A DNA stretch of 56,088 nucleotides. Origin: Spirirestis rafaelensis WJT71-NPBG6. Lineage in GTDB: Bacteria; Cyanobacteriota; Cyanobacteriia; Cyanobacteriales; Nostocaceae. Below, piece after piece: positions 46,851 to 54,806 of the stretch (its first letter is position 1; every line of letters begins with the position of its first letter). A program made the translations under genes and the position numbers. The notes beneath the pieces are model-generated. The model saw only the letters and a program-made list of their open reading frames with translations, was not told the origin of the DNA and did no database searches. The stretch lies in assembly GCA_019359015.1 (NCBI GenBank), contig JAHHID010000047.1, positions 1 through 56,088 of the forward strand. The letters are read 5' to 3'.

Positions 46851-47093
46851 TTGCATAAATCACAAAATTTGAACCCCACCCCGTCAAAGCTACGCTTTGT
46901 CTCCCCTCCCCTTACTAAGGGGAGGGGATTAAGGGGAGCCAGTGCGGTGAGGCAGCCCCCGTCTTGGCGGTTCCCGTCGTTCGCCTTGGTCTCCCTTTGG
47001 GAGATGGGGGACTGCCGAACCCGTAAGGGTCTTGGGGTCTCCCCAAGTGGAGCACCTGGCGTGTGGGGTGTTAGGCACTTTCGCAAGATATCT
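46851..47093. repeat. Family B element with internal insertion
   Basis: Starts TTGCATAAATCACAAAATTT, contains the same CAAAGCTACGCTTTG and CCCCTCCCC core as 45093-45219, and ends CACTTTCGCAAGATA. Between 46938 and 47067 it carries about 130 bp of extra, hairpin-rich sequence (GTCTCCCTTTGGGAGATGGG, CTTGGGGTCTCCCCAAG) absent from the other copies. This is one repeat nested inside another. No gene. Confidence 0.75.
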
Positions 47094-47150
47094 ATGAAAT
47101 CAGCAACGCTAAATATTTAACAACACTCTGCGACCCTCCGCGTTTACCCG

Positions 47151-47543
47151 TTACGCCGTCTGTGTAGAAGCCGCTTTTGAGTCTGCGGTCGATTTTAACC
47201 GGGTGATGGTAGCTTTACGAATGCGATCGCTCTTGCGTACTCCCCCTGTCATTTCATATTCCCGGCTGTCTTTGCCATACTTCAACGCCACACCACTGAC
47301 TAAGCGTTCTGACGTTTCGCGAATGGTCTTTTCAAGGGTTTCTATTTTTGCCTTTGCCGAGTCAAGGGCGGTTAGCATCATATTATACTGGTCGATCTGG
47401 TTGCGGAGTTGCCCGGTTAACTGAGTTAAATGGTTTAAACTGATGGAATCACCAAAGTCAAGGCTGGAATCAATCGATTTAAATCCGATTACTCTCTTTT
47501 CGGTTTTTTCTAGCACGGGAGAGGTTCTTTTTTGGCGTGACAT
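47151..47543 (-). CDS. Coiled-coil protein of unknown function
   Basis: About 130 residues from ATG at 47543 (MSRQKRTSPVLEKTEKRVIG). The middle forms a helical coiled coil (LTQLTGQLRNQIDQYNMMLT, SAKAKIETLEKTIRETSERL), and the C-terminus is basic with KSDRIRKATITRLKSTADSK. Basic ends and a coiled centre would suit a nucleic-acid-binding or scaffold protein; no family is recognised. An ATG at 47588 is a weaker alternative. It stands alone beside the repeat-rich block. Confidence 0.65.
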   Translation of the reverse strand: MSRQKRTSPVLEKTEKRVIGFKSIDSSLDFGDSISLNHLTQLTGQLRNQIDQYNMMLTALDSAKAKIETLEKTIRETSERLVSGVALKYGKDSREYEMTGGVRKSDRIRKATITRLKSTADSKAASTQTA

Positions 47544-47711
47544 CAATGCATACTTTTTACTAAACCTTATCTTTCTAGAATGTCTCAATGGGACAGTGTA
47601 GTGGTTCAGTAAAACTTGCTAAAAAAAAGGTATTTTTTTGAATTATATTGGATTGCTAGCTCAGTAATAATACTGTTCAAAAATGTTTGTGATAGATGAC
47701 CCCACCCGCCC

Positions 47712-47836
47712 CAATACGGTTCGGTTAAGCCCACAGGCTGAAGCCTGGGGCTACACAGACAAAGCCTGCGAAAGGCAGGCTTGGTTCGTATAGCCTCACC
47801 GTTCACGGTGAAGGCTATCTTAACCGAACCGTATTG
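47712..47836. repeat. Family A element carrying hairpin cargo, copy 3
   Basis: Perfect 18-bp ends CAATACGGTTCGGTTAAG / CTTAACCGAACCGTATTG. The interior has three consecutive hairpins (CACAGGCTGAAGCCTGGGG, AAGCCTGCGAAAGGCAGGCTT, AGCCTCACCGTTCACGG...) with the GTATAG link, i.e. the family C module. It differs completely inside from copies 2 and 4, which share the same ends. Confidence 0.9.
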
Positions 47837-47870
47837 CCACCCGCCCTATCGGGCACTCTCCCCTTACCAA

Positions 47871-48155
47871 GGCTACGGTGTACACACAAGTGGGAAAAAT
47901 CCCTAACCTGTGCGTTAAAGACTGCTCATGACTCATATCTTTTCACTTTCTGGCTTCGTTGCTATCCCGCCTTGGAATCAATTCCAAGGCTAATAGTTAA
48001 AGTCCTCTAAACAGGACTAAGCAAAGATTTCCAGTCCACTTGAGTGGACTTAAGCTATTAGCCCGGAACTTCAGTTCTGGGCGGGATGACGGTCAGTGCG
48101 ATACTTTAACTGTAAAAAAATGTGGGTAATGGCAAGTTGTGTGTACACCGTAGCC
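47871..48155. repeat. 285-bp element with perfect 19-bp inverted ends
   Basis: GGCTACGGTGTACACACAA at the left and its exact complement at the right. The interior lacks a credible ORF but is structured: CTTGGAATCAATTCCAAG, AGTCCTCTAAACAGGACT, GTCCACTTGAGTGGAC and CGGAACTTCAGTTCTG are four successive hairpins, and CCCGCC / GGCGGG brackets them. Flanking CCAAGG / CCTTGG sequence is also inverted. It could be a MITE or a structured RNA gene inside one. It lies between two family A elements. Confidence 0.75.
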
Positions 48156-48177
48156 GATGCCTTGGGGAGGGCTGGGG

Positions 48178-48313
48178 CAATACGGTTCGGTTAAGGTAAG
48201 AGACGCGATAAATCGCCGTCTCTACAAAGGACTGATTATTGTAAAGACGGCGATTTATCGCGTCTTTGTGATCTATAAATTTTCATTCAACTTACCTTAT
48301 CCGAACGGTATTA
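48178..48313. repeat. Family A inverted-repeat element, copy 4
   Basis: CAATACGGTTCGGTTAAG at the left; right end CTTATCCGAACGGTATT. Its interior is the reverse complement of copy 2 (38864-38997) with only a handful of differences, showing that a complete element has been copied in the opposite orientation 9.3 kb away. It contains the GAGACGCGATAAATCGCCG / CGGCGATTTATCGCGTC pair. Confidence 0.9.
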
Positions 48314-48389
48314 AGGGCTGGGGAGGGGTTTTGGCAATGTGTTGCATTCTTTTTTCAAATTGGTATAACACTTGCTAGACAACAAATCA

Positions 48390-48605
48390 TTGATAACAGA
48401 CTTGTGTTGTGAACGAACAGACTTGTATTCTGAACGAACAGACTTGTGTTCTCAACGAACAAACTTGTGTTCTCAACGAACAAACTTGTATTCTGAACGA
48501 ACAGACTTGTGTTCTCAACGAACAAACTTGTGTTCTCAACGAACAAACTTGTATTCTGAACGAACAAACTTGTATTCTGAACGAACAGACTTGTATTCTG
48601 AACCA
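48390..48605 (+). repeat. 21-bp tandem array, about 10 units, translatable in heptads
   Basis: The unit GAACGAACAGACTTGTATTCT repeats without spacers. Three positions vary between units (G/C, G/A, A/G). Because 21 is a multiple of 3, several frames stay open. From ATG at 48409 the plus frame gives nine copies of NEQTC(I/V)L plus a 38-residue unique tail (to 48714); the minus frame (48681-48355) gives (V)(Q/E)NTSLF repeats. In both, the variable sites are synonymous or conservative, so coding is possible but undecided. No known domain. Confidence 0.7.
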
Positions 48606-48780
48606 AAACCATCAAAATTCTTCCAGTTGTTTTGGTTATCGTGGGCGAAACCGTGACAGTAGCGATGCCCTCTTTAAACAATCTCCTGCCATTAATTATA
48701 TCAAGTCCGGTTAATCACTTATAATTACCGGATAATGGAAAAAATCGAAAAAGCCTCTCCCCCATCTCCCCCTCTCCCCC

Positions 48781-50676
48781 TCATCTCTTCTTACACACCT
48801 CAAGTTCTTCCAACCTCTCCGGATGAGCGATTAAGTAATCACTTAACCACAGACAACCCCTATTTAACAGTTCATCTAAGTTTTCAACTTGCCACACCTT
48901 GGCGGTTTTGTCCCAGGATGCGGTGACAATTCGTTTGCCATCAGGGCTAAAACTGGCGCTGTAGACTTCTGATTGATGCCCGGTGAGTTGATTTCGCTCT
49001 TGGATATTATCTAAAATCGTTCTTAAAGCTAAAAGTGGGCTAGCTGCTGGATATTCCTCTAAGGAACGATTATCCTTAACTAGCTTTTGCAAATCTTGTC
49101 CAGCCAACATTGCCGATCGCAATGCTCCTATTTGGTCATAATTAAACTGCTGTAAAGCATTGCTGCCTTCTCGTTCTAATCTGGTTCCTTCTGCTGCTTC
49201 TTGTAGTTTGTTAAGAGCAACTGTTGCCGCAATTATTGCCGCCACCACAGATATACCCAAAATCAAAGAACCAAGGCGAATCCGCCGCGACGCTTTTTGC
49301 GTCGCTACTTGTAAAATCTGATTAGCTTGCTTTTGTGCTTCTGTTGCTGCTTGTAAAATCTGATTAGCTTGCTTTTGTGCTTCTATCGCTTCTCGCTTGT
49401 CTGATTCTTGGCTAGCTGCCAGAAACTGATAATCCTCAACACCCAAGCTTTTATCTTGTGCCCAAATCAAAGCATCCTGTAAAGCTGCACCCCGCAACAG
49501 GCGTGATTCATCTTGACGATTTGTATCTATCCATGCTCTCAAAGCTTGAGAATAAGGACGCAGTTTGGCTAATTCTTTCTCAACCCAACTCCGGTTAAAA
49601 ACCGATTCATAAATCAAGTTATAAACTTTTAACTTACTTTGCTGCTTAACTACCAATCCGGTCAACCGCAACTGCATTTGTTGGGGACTATCATCCGCTG
49701 CGACTTCACCGTGTTGTAAAATTTCCTGATAAAGTCCTAACAGCCTGCCTGCAAGTTGGTCACTACTGAGAATCCGATCTCGTATCGTCTTTAAATGCTC
49801 AGGCTCATCCTGCGATTCCCAATTAGTAATAATATAAGTTTTAACCAATTCATCAACTTTAGACTCATCCCTAGTTTCCAGTCCCCAACCTTTAGTCTTG
49901 ATTAACTTACAAATTCTTTGAGTCAGAAACGGTTGTCCACCAGTCCAAGCCAAAATCTCCTGCAATACTCTCTGCGGATTACTAACCTGACCCGCAAATC
50001 CCAAAGCTAACGCTTGAGCTTCATTTAATTGAAAGCCCGTGAGAGCGATCGCTCGACCTATATTAAATGGTGTGCGCTTTTTATCTTTAATCAAATCCGA
50101 GGGAGTTGCTACTCCAAACAGTGTAAAAGTTATTCGCTTATACTCTGGTTTATCAGCACGTTGGTTATAGCAACTGCGGATTAAAGCAAAAAAATCGTCA
50201 ACCGAAGGCAAATTCAAGCTGAGAATGCTATCGATTTCATCAATAAAAATAACAATGCTTTCATTAATCGACGTTAGCAGCACATCCTCAATAAACTTGC
50301 CTAACCGTTGCACCGGAGAAAGTAAACCGTGACTCTCCCACCAGCTATCTAAATCAAAATTTTCATACAAATACAGACTGCTAACAATACTATCAATCAC
50401 CCCTGCATACCATTGCTCGGCGGTGATATCCCAACTACCGATCGCTGTAATATCAATAGCAGCACAAGCAACTCCCTCAGCTTGCAAACGTTGCATAGTT
50501 TTCACCCGCAAGCTAGATTTACCCATTTGCCGCGAGTTCAGCACATAACAAAAATCCCCTGCCTTAAGCCCCGCATACAAATCTTCATCTGCCTGCCGCT
50601 TCACATAAGTGAGAGAATCAGAAGGTAGACTTCCGCCAATTTGATATTCATAGCTTGGCTGAACTGTAAAACTCAT
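48781..50676 (-). CDS. AAA-like STAND-type protein with one remaining WD40 repeat
   Basis: A 631-residue protein. The N-terminal AAA-like ATPase domain has Walker A SRQMGKSS (about 48-55), Walker B IVIFIDEID (about 141-149) and a sensor-like LTFTLFGVATPSDLI-type region. A KLAKLRPYSQALRAWI-type linker and coiled repeats (EAQKQANQILQAATEAQKQA) lead to a transmembrane segment (about 475-497). Then comes one WD40 repeat (LTGHQSEVYSASFSPDGK ... WDKTAKVW) and the usual family C-terminus LNRGCLWLSDYLIAHPERLE. Relatives carry many WD40 repeats; here the array has collapsed to one. Signalling or conflict role is inferred from the family. Confidence 0.85.
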   Translation of the reverse strand: MSFTVQPSYEYQIGGSLPSDSLTYVKRQADEDLYAGLKAGDFCYVLNSRQMGKSSLRVKTMQRLQAEGVACAAIDITAIGSWDITAEQWYAGVIDSIVSSLYLYENFDLDSWWESHGLLSPVQRLGKFIEDVLLTSINESIVIFIDEIDSILSLNLPSVDDFFALIRSCYNQRADKPEYKRITFTLFGVATPSDLIKDKKRTPFNIGRAIALTGFQLNEAQALALGFAGQVSNPQRVLQEILAWTGGQPFLTQRICKLIKTKGWGLETRDESKVDELVKTYIITNWESQDEPEHLKTIRDRILSSDQLAGRLLGLYQEILQHGEVAADDSPQQMQLRLTGLVVKQQSKLKVYNLIYESVFNRSWVEKELAKLRPYSQALRAWIDTNRQDESRLLRGAALQDALIWAQDKSLGVEDYQFLAASQESDKREAIEAQKQANQILQAATEAQKQANQILQVATQKASRRIRLGSLILGISVVAAIIAATVALNKLQEAAEGTRLEREGSNALQQFNYDQIGALRSAMLAGQDLQKLVKDNRSLEEYPAASPLLALRTILDNIQERNQLTGHQSEVYSASFSPDGKRIVTASWDKTAKVWQVENLDELLNRGCLWLSDYLIAHPERLEELEVCKKR

Positions 50677-50882
50677 CTGTTAATTCTCAAGCAAGCATCA
50701 AAATCCTTTGATTTCACCTGAGCGCGATATGACTATTTCTTCTCTCCAATATCCTCAGATTATACCGCTCGTTGCCATCACAAAATCCTCTTCTCTGCGC
50801 CTCTGCGCCTCTGCGTGAGACAAATCTTACAACTAAATAGAGTACAGCAGAATTCAAGAGTCATGAGTCAGGAGTACAGGAG

Positions 50883-51002
50883 TAATACCATTTCTGTATG
50901 AAGATGCACCTAATCTAGCCCACGCAGGTGGGCTTTGTTTGTATAGCCCCACCCTTCTAGGGTGAGGGTGAATAAAGCGCAACCTCACATAGAATTGGTA
51001 TA
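50883..51002. repeat. 120-bp MITE with IS630-type ends
   Basis: Left end TAATACCATTTCTGTATGAA and right end TCACATAGAATTGGTATA match the inverted ends of the IS630-type remnant at 33403-34164. No transposase is inside; the cargo is a family C double hairpin (AGCCCACGCAGGTGGGCT, GTATAG, CCACCCTTCTAGGGTG). It is a non-autonomous derivative or a mimic of that insertion sequence. Upstream of the AAA gene. Confidence 0.85.
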
Positions 51003-51059
51003 ACGAGTGAAAAAACTTTTATATCAAGTTCCGATGATTAGTTATCATTGCAGTTCTCC

Positions 51060-51122
51060 CGTTACCCCTCCCTAACCCTCCCCTTGGCAAGGGGAGGGTG
51101 TGCGACAGCGCGGGTGGGGTGT
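51060..51122. repeat. C/G-rich repeat related to the family B core
   Basis: CCTCCCTAACCCTCCCCTTG then GCAAGGGGAGGGTGTGCG, a GC-rich hairpin like the core of the family B elements but without their AGACCTCTTGC ends. Flanking bases contain ATCAAGTTC at 51024 and GAACTTGAT at 51149, an outer inverted repeat of 9 bp that may define its limits. No gene between 50677 and 51311. Confidence 0.6.
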
Positions 51123-51311
51123 TTCGGGATTTATAAATGATTAAGCGAACTTGATATTATATATGACTTTCAGGCTTAGGTAGTGTACTTTCTTTACGCA
51201 GCATCGTGCTGTATAAAGCCTTTCTAACTTTTGAACAGCAACTACATTAACGAAGGCAACCCCCACAACGCACTGCCTTCTCCTGACTCCTGACTTCTGA
51301 ATTCTTTTAAA

Positions 51312-51396
51312 CGGAGAGGGGGGGATTTGAACCCCCGTTAGGTTTCCCTAAAACGCATTTCGAGTGCGTCACCATCAACCACTCGGACACCTCTCC
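51312..51396 (-). tRNA. tRNA-Ser (anticodon CGA)
   Basis: An 85-nt gene on the minus strand. The acceptor arms GGAGAGG and CCTCTCC pair, with discriminator G. The anticodon arm is ACGCA-CTCGAAA-TGCGT, giving anticodon CGA for UCG codons. The long variable arm (TTTAGGGAAACCTAA) is the class II feature of serine tRNAs, and the T arm is GGGGGTTCAAATCCCCC. No CCA is encoded. It reads towards the AAA/WD40 gene and follows the comEC gene. Confidence 0.96.
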
Positions 51397-51447
51397 ATAA
51401 GACATATTAAGCCTATAGTAATTACAATATCACGAACTGATAAATTT

Positions 51448-53802
51448 TCACAACACCGAAGCTCTATTTTCCGTAGCTTGAATAAACGCTTCAAACTCAG
51501 CTTTGGGAGTCCATTGAATCGCCCCATCTCGCCCAGTAAAAAACAGTTTCGTTTGGCTTTGAATTAACTCCGAGAGAATTTTTGGGTCAAGGTCGGCATC
51601 AGGTGCGATCGCTATCTGTGGTTGCAGCGCCAAAACCAAATCTTTCAATGACTCAGTAGCGCACCACAGCACTTGCGGACGAGGCAAGGCTTTATTTTTG
51701 AGAAGTTGACGCAGTTCATCACGCTTAAGATTGCCCACCAACAACCAACTTTGATTTTGAATTTGCATTTGCAAGACCGGTAATTGGTCATTTATTAACT
51801 GCACGACTGTCGAACCAGTATTCACAGTTTGACCGAGGGACAAAGGTTGATAAACTCCCTTACTTTTTGGCAGTTCCTTTTGGATAGCCTGACTTGCCAA
51901 TATATTGTCTTGCGTAGCAGAATAATCATAGAAAAGTTTAATCGGCAAACGTTGCAGCACCTGTAACCAACCACTGCTATCATCGCCTTGGAAATTACTA
52001 GCGATCGCCCAATCAATTTGATTCACACCCTGTTGTTGCAAAAATGGTAAAATTGTGTAGCGTCCCGTACCTTCATCTCCACTATTAATCAGCGTTACCC
52101 TTCCTTGGTTTTGAATGACCAAAACTGGCTCTCTATCAGCTGCAAGCACCGTAATCTTAAATAAACTACTTGCAGAATGCCAAACTGGTATCAACACCAA
52201 AGCAACCGCAAGCACACTTGCAAACCACCAACGCTGCTGCCACCAACGCATTAACCAAACCGATATAATCAGTGCATAGATTGCCAGCATCTGCCAAATA
52301 GATATCGTGCCAACAGCAACAGAATTTCCTGGCAAATTGCTGAAAAACTCCACTAACTTAATCAGCCAATCAGTAGGATAATGCAATATCGCAGCGAAAA
52401 CGCCGCCAGCATCTGGCAAAATTAACGCAGGTATAGCACTGATAATCCCACCAATACTAATAATAGAAATCAATGGTGTGCTAATGATATTTAGCAGTAT
52501 GCTATAAGTCGGCACAACTCCAAATGTGTGAAGCTGCACTGGTAAAGTCCAAATCGTCGCCGCTAGAGGAACAGCAATTAAAGATGCGATCGCACTTGGC
52601 AACCAATCCAAACGTTGAGTTAACGGTGGTACTGTCACAATCAATCCCAGCGTTGCTAAAAAACTCAACTGAAACCCTAAATCCCAAATCCACAAAGGAT
52701 TAAACAGCAACAACAGCGTTGCCGCTAGCAGTAGCGATCCTAACTGCATCACCTTTCGCCTTAATACCAAAGCAATTAACGCGGCAAATCCCATAATTAC
52801 CGCTCTAAGTACCGCTGGCTGAAAACCAGTTAAACTCAAGAAAAGAATTAAGGCAAAAGAGCCAACAATAAATTGTGTTACACGTCTGGTACGCCTTGTC
52901 AACCCCAACACCACACCCAATATTAGAGAAGTTTGAAATCCTGAAGCTGCTAAAGCATGAGCTAACCCAGCTTGCACAAACAAATCGCGAATCTCGTAAG
53001 GCAAATCAACAGCTTTGCTACCCAAAACCATAGCACTGACAAGCGGACCTTCGGGCACACCTAACCAACGAACTTGCGATCGTACAATTCGCTCCCCGAT
53101 TTTCCACCATCCCCATTTATCTTCTTCTTCTAAAACATTTATTTGCTTTCCAATCAAACCAGCAAAAGCCCCTTCCTGCCTCAAAAACTTTTGAAAGTCG
53201 AAACTACCAGGATTTGACGCTGCTTTCGGTTTATACAAAACCCCAGTCACCGCAACTTGTTCACCAGGGCTTAACCCAGTAACCTGAAGTAAAGGCACAG
53301 TCACATATAACTTACCTGTTGCTCCTTTACTTATACCTGCTGACTTACTTTCCTTTTTTACCTCATCTAAACTCTTTACTTGCAGCCAAAATTGTCCGCG
53401 TTGACTGCGAGTTAAGCGGGGTATACTCGCTACCTCCCCGCGAACAATCACTAATTGTTCTTGATTGTTGTTATTTCCTGGAGGTACAAACAAACTAATA
53501 TCATTTTTTTGCGGTTGGGGTAGACGCCATTGAAAATACAAGCTTGCAAACAACCCAATTAAGCCAGCAACTATCCATATGATTGGTTTAGGATTAGTTT
53601 GCCTTGGTGGTGCAGCGTTAGTTTTCGGTGGATGCTTTTGTGTTTTGTGAGCGGGTTTTGCTGAAATAATGCGGCGTCTTCTCAAAAAAACCGCAGCCAC
53701 TATCCCCAAAACCAGCACCCAAACTCCACCGAAAGGAACTGCTGTAAACAGCAACCCTAGAATGTAGCCAAGGCAAATAACTACACCACTCACCTGAATC
53801 AT
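51448..53802 (-). CDS. comEC: ComEC/Rec2-family DNA-uptake channel
   Basis: About 784 residues. Several N-terminal membrane helices, a soluble OB-like part (QLVIVRGEVASIPRLTRSQR) and the central competence domain (LGVPEGPLVSAMVLGSKAVD, GLAHALAASGFQTSLILGVV, LTGFQPAVLRAVIMGFAAL) form the channel for single-stranded DNA entry. The C-terminal region corresponds to the beta-lactamase-like domain, but the expected H-x-H-x-D-H metal motif is not seen; SNFQGDDSSGW stands in its place. Start at 53802 (MIQVSGVV); three codons upstream is an alternative ATG. Natural competence genes are otherwise absent from the window. Confidence 0.9.
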   Translation of the reverse strand: MIQVSGVVICLGYILGLLFTAVPFGGVWVLVLGIVAAVFLRRRRIISAKPAHKTQKHPPKTNAAPPRQTNPKPIIWIVAGLIGLFASLYFQWRLPQPQKNDISLFVPPGNNNNQEQLVIVRGEVASIPRLTRSQRGQFWLQVKSLDEVKKESKSAGISKGATGKLYVTVPLLQVTGLSPGEQVAVTGVLYKPKAASNPGSFDFQKFLRQEGAFAGLIGKQINVLEEEDKWGWWKIGERIVRSQVRWLGVPEGPLVSAMVLGSKAVDLPYEIRDLFVQAGLAHALAASGFQTSLILGVVLGLTRRTRRVTQFIVGSFALILFLSLTGFQPAVLRAVIMGFAALIALVLRRKVMQLGSLLLAATLLLLFNPLWIWDLGFQLSFLATLGLIVTVPPLTQRLDWLPSAIASLIAVPLAATIWTLPVQLHTFGVVPTYSILLNIISTPLISIISIGGIISAIPALILPDAGGVFAAILHYPTDWLIKLVEFFSNLPGNSVAVGTISIWQMLAIYALIISVWLMRWWQQRWWFASVLAVALVLIPVWHSASSLFKITVLAADREPVLVIQNQGRVTLINSGDEGTGRYTILPFLQQQGVNQIDWAIASNFQGDDSSGWLQVLQRLPIKLFYDYSATQDNILASQAIQKELPKSKGVYQPLSLGQTVNTGSTVVQLINDQLPVLQMQIQNQSWLLVGNLKRDELRQLLKNKALPRPQVLWCATESLKDLVLALQPQIAIAPDADLDPKILSELIQSQTKLFFTGRDGAIQWTPKAEFEAFIQATENRASVL

Positions 53803-53850
53803 TTTGCACAATTACCTGACGATTAAAGTCGCGGCTACAAAACATTGTAT

Positions 53851-53910
53851 TTAGCCCACCCTGGTAAGCTCTGTTCGTATAGCCCCAGACTTTAGTCTGA
53901 GGGCATTTAG
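53851..53910. repeat. Free copy of the family C double-hairpin repeat
   Basis: TAGCCCACCCTGGTAAGCTC then GTTCGTATAG and CCCAGACTTTAGTCTGAGGG, the hairpin-GTATAG-hairpin layout seen inside the elements at 47712-47836 and 50883-51002. Here there are no flanking terminal repeats of either type. It lies just upstream of comEC, after the DUF4079 gene. Confidence 0.65.
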
Positions 53911-53930
53911 CATCTTTTGCAATAGCTGCA

Positions 53931-54410
53931 TTACAAACTTATACCTAACTTCAACCCCAATACAGCATGTACCAAAAGTATACAAAGCGCCGTACTACCC
54001 ACATAAGCATGAACCGTGCGTAACACCGGTTTATTTCCCCCAAAGCCACTTAGAGAGATTGCACTGTTAATCAATAAAAGTAACAGAACAACTGAACCTG
54101 TATAAAAATGAGGGCTTTCTAAAATCGGCTTATGCTGCATTACCAAAGACAACACCCCACCCGTATAACCGAGTGCCATAAATAAAAACATCCACGGTGC
54201 TATTTTGCGATGAGCGCTACGACTTTTGATAGCCGCATCTTTATCTTCAACAACTCGTCCTCGCCAGCCAGCCAATCCGACAAAACTACCCATAACAAAA
54301 ACAACGATCGCCATCATCAGCGGATGTCCCCAATGTACAATCGGTTCAGGGATTCTTAGAGAGCGAAATTCTGAGGCGATCGGTTCTAGAACTTCTGTTA
54401 GATTAATCAT
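53931..54410 (-). CDS. DUF4079 membrane protein
   Basis: A 159-residue protein with four hydrophobic segments (PLMMAIVVFVMGSFVGLAGW, APWMFLFMALGYTGGVLSLV, YTGSVVLLLLLINSAISLSG, YVGSTALCILLVHAVLGLKL). Conserved histidines (HWGHP, RSAHRKIAPW, VHAYVG, LVHAV) are spaced as in DUF4079, a family found in cyanobacteria and plastids that resembles cytochrome b561. Haem binding is possible but not shown. No clear operon; comEC lies downstream across a repeat. Confidence 0.85.
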   Translation of the reverse strand: MINLTEVLEPIASEFRSLRIPEPIVHWGHPLMMAIVVFVMGSFVGLAGWRGRVVEDKDAAIKSRSAHRKIAPWMFLFMALGYTGGVLSLVMQHKPILESPHFYTGSVVLLLLLINSAISLSGFGGNKPVLRTVHAYVGSTALCILLVHAVLGLKLGISL

Positions 54411-54491
54411 TCGTATTTCACAGCCTTCTCATTGTTTACCAAGAAAGCAAAGCATACTCTCTCAGATTAAGTAAAGTAGCTTATCAAGCTT

Positions 54492-54722
54492 TTAATGTCG
54501 TAGGCTTTCGAGGAAATCAAGTTTTGCTGAAAAATAATGAGCAAAATAATCAGCAACTTCTGTAGGAGTGAGCCGTATAAGTTCTGTAACATGTCGAATT
54601 GGTTGTAATGCTGCCCCCAAAGTGCAATGTGAACTGCTAGCCTTTCTGTACACAGACCTAGGATTCATCCCAGCTATCCGAAAATAGTCGCCGATTTGTA
54701 GTTGTTCAAAATTTATCATCAT
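54492..54722 (-). CDS. Small hypothetical protein, 76 residues
   Basis: From ATG at 54722 the product is MMINFEQLQIGDYFRIAGMN, then PRSVYRKASSSHCTLGAALQ and a final helix (LTPTEVADYFAHYFSAKLDF). Longer in-frame starts exist up to 54803, but the upstream segment looks like leader. No family recognised. It lies 84 bp downstream of glyQ on the same strand. Confidence 0.6.
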   Translation of the reverse strand: MMINFEQLQIGDYFRIAGMNPRSVYRKASSSHCTLGAALQPIRHVTELIRLTPTEVADYFAHYFSAKLDFLESLRH

Positions 54723-54806
54723 GCTCAAGTCAAAAAAAACAAAAGAAAGATAAGGTAAAAACTCCTTATCTTTCTCATTTTTTGTATTGTCTATCGCTAG
54801 CACGAA

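Noticed and set aside
48390-48605. CRISPR array
   Set aside because: The 21-bp units abut with no unique spacers, and no cas genes are present; it is a plain tandem repeat.
48355-48681. 108-residue minus-strand NTSLF-repeat protein as a confident gene
   Set aside because: Equally open plus-strand frame and no family match; kept only as an undecided repeat.
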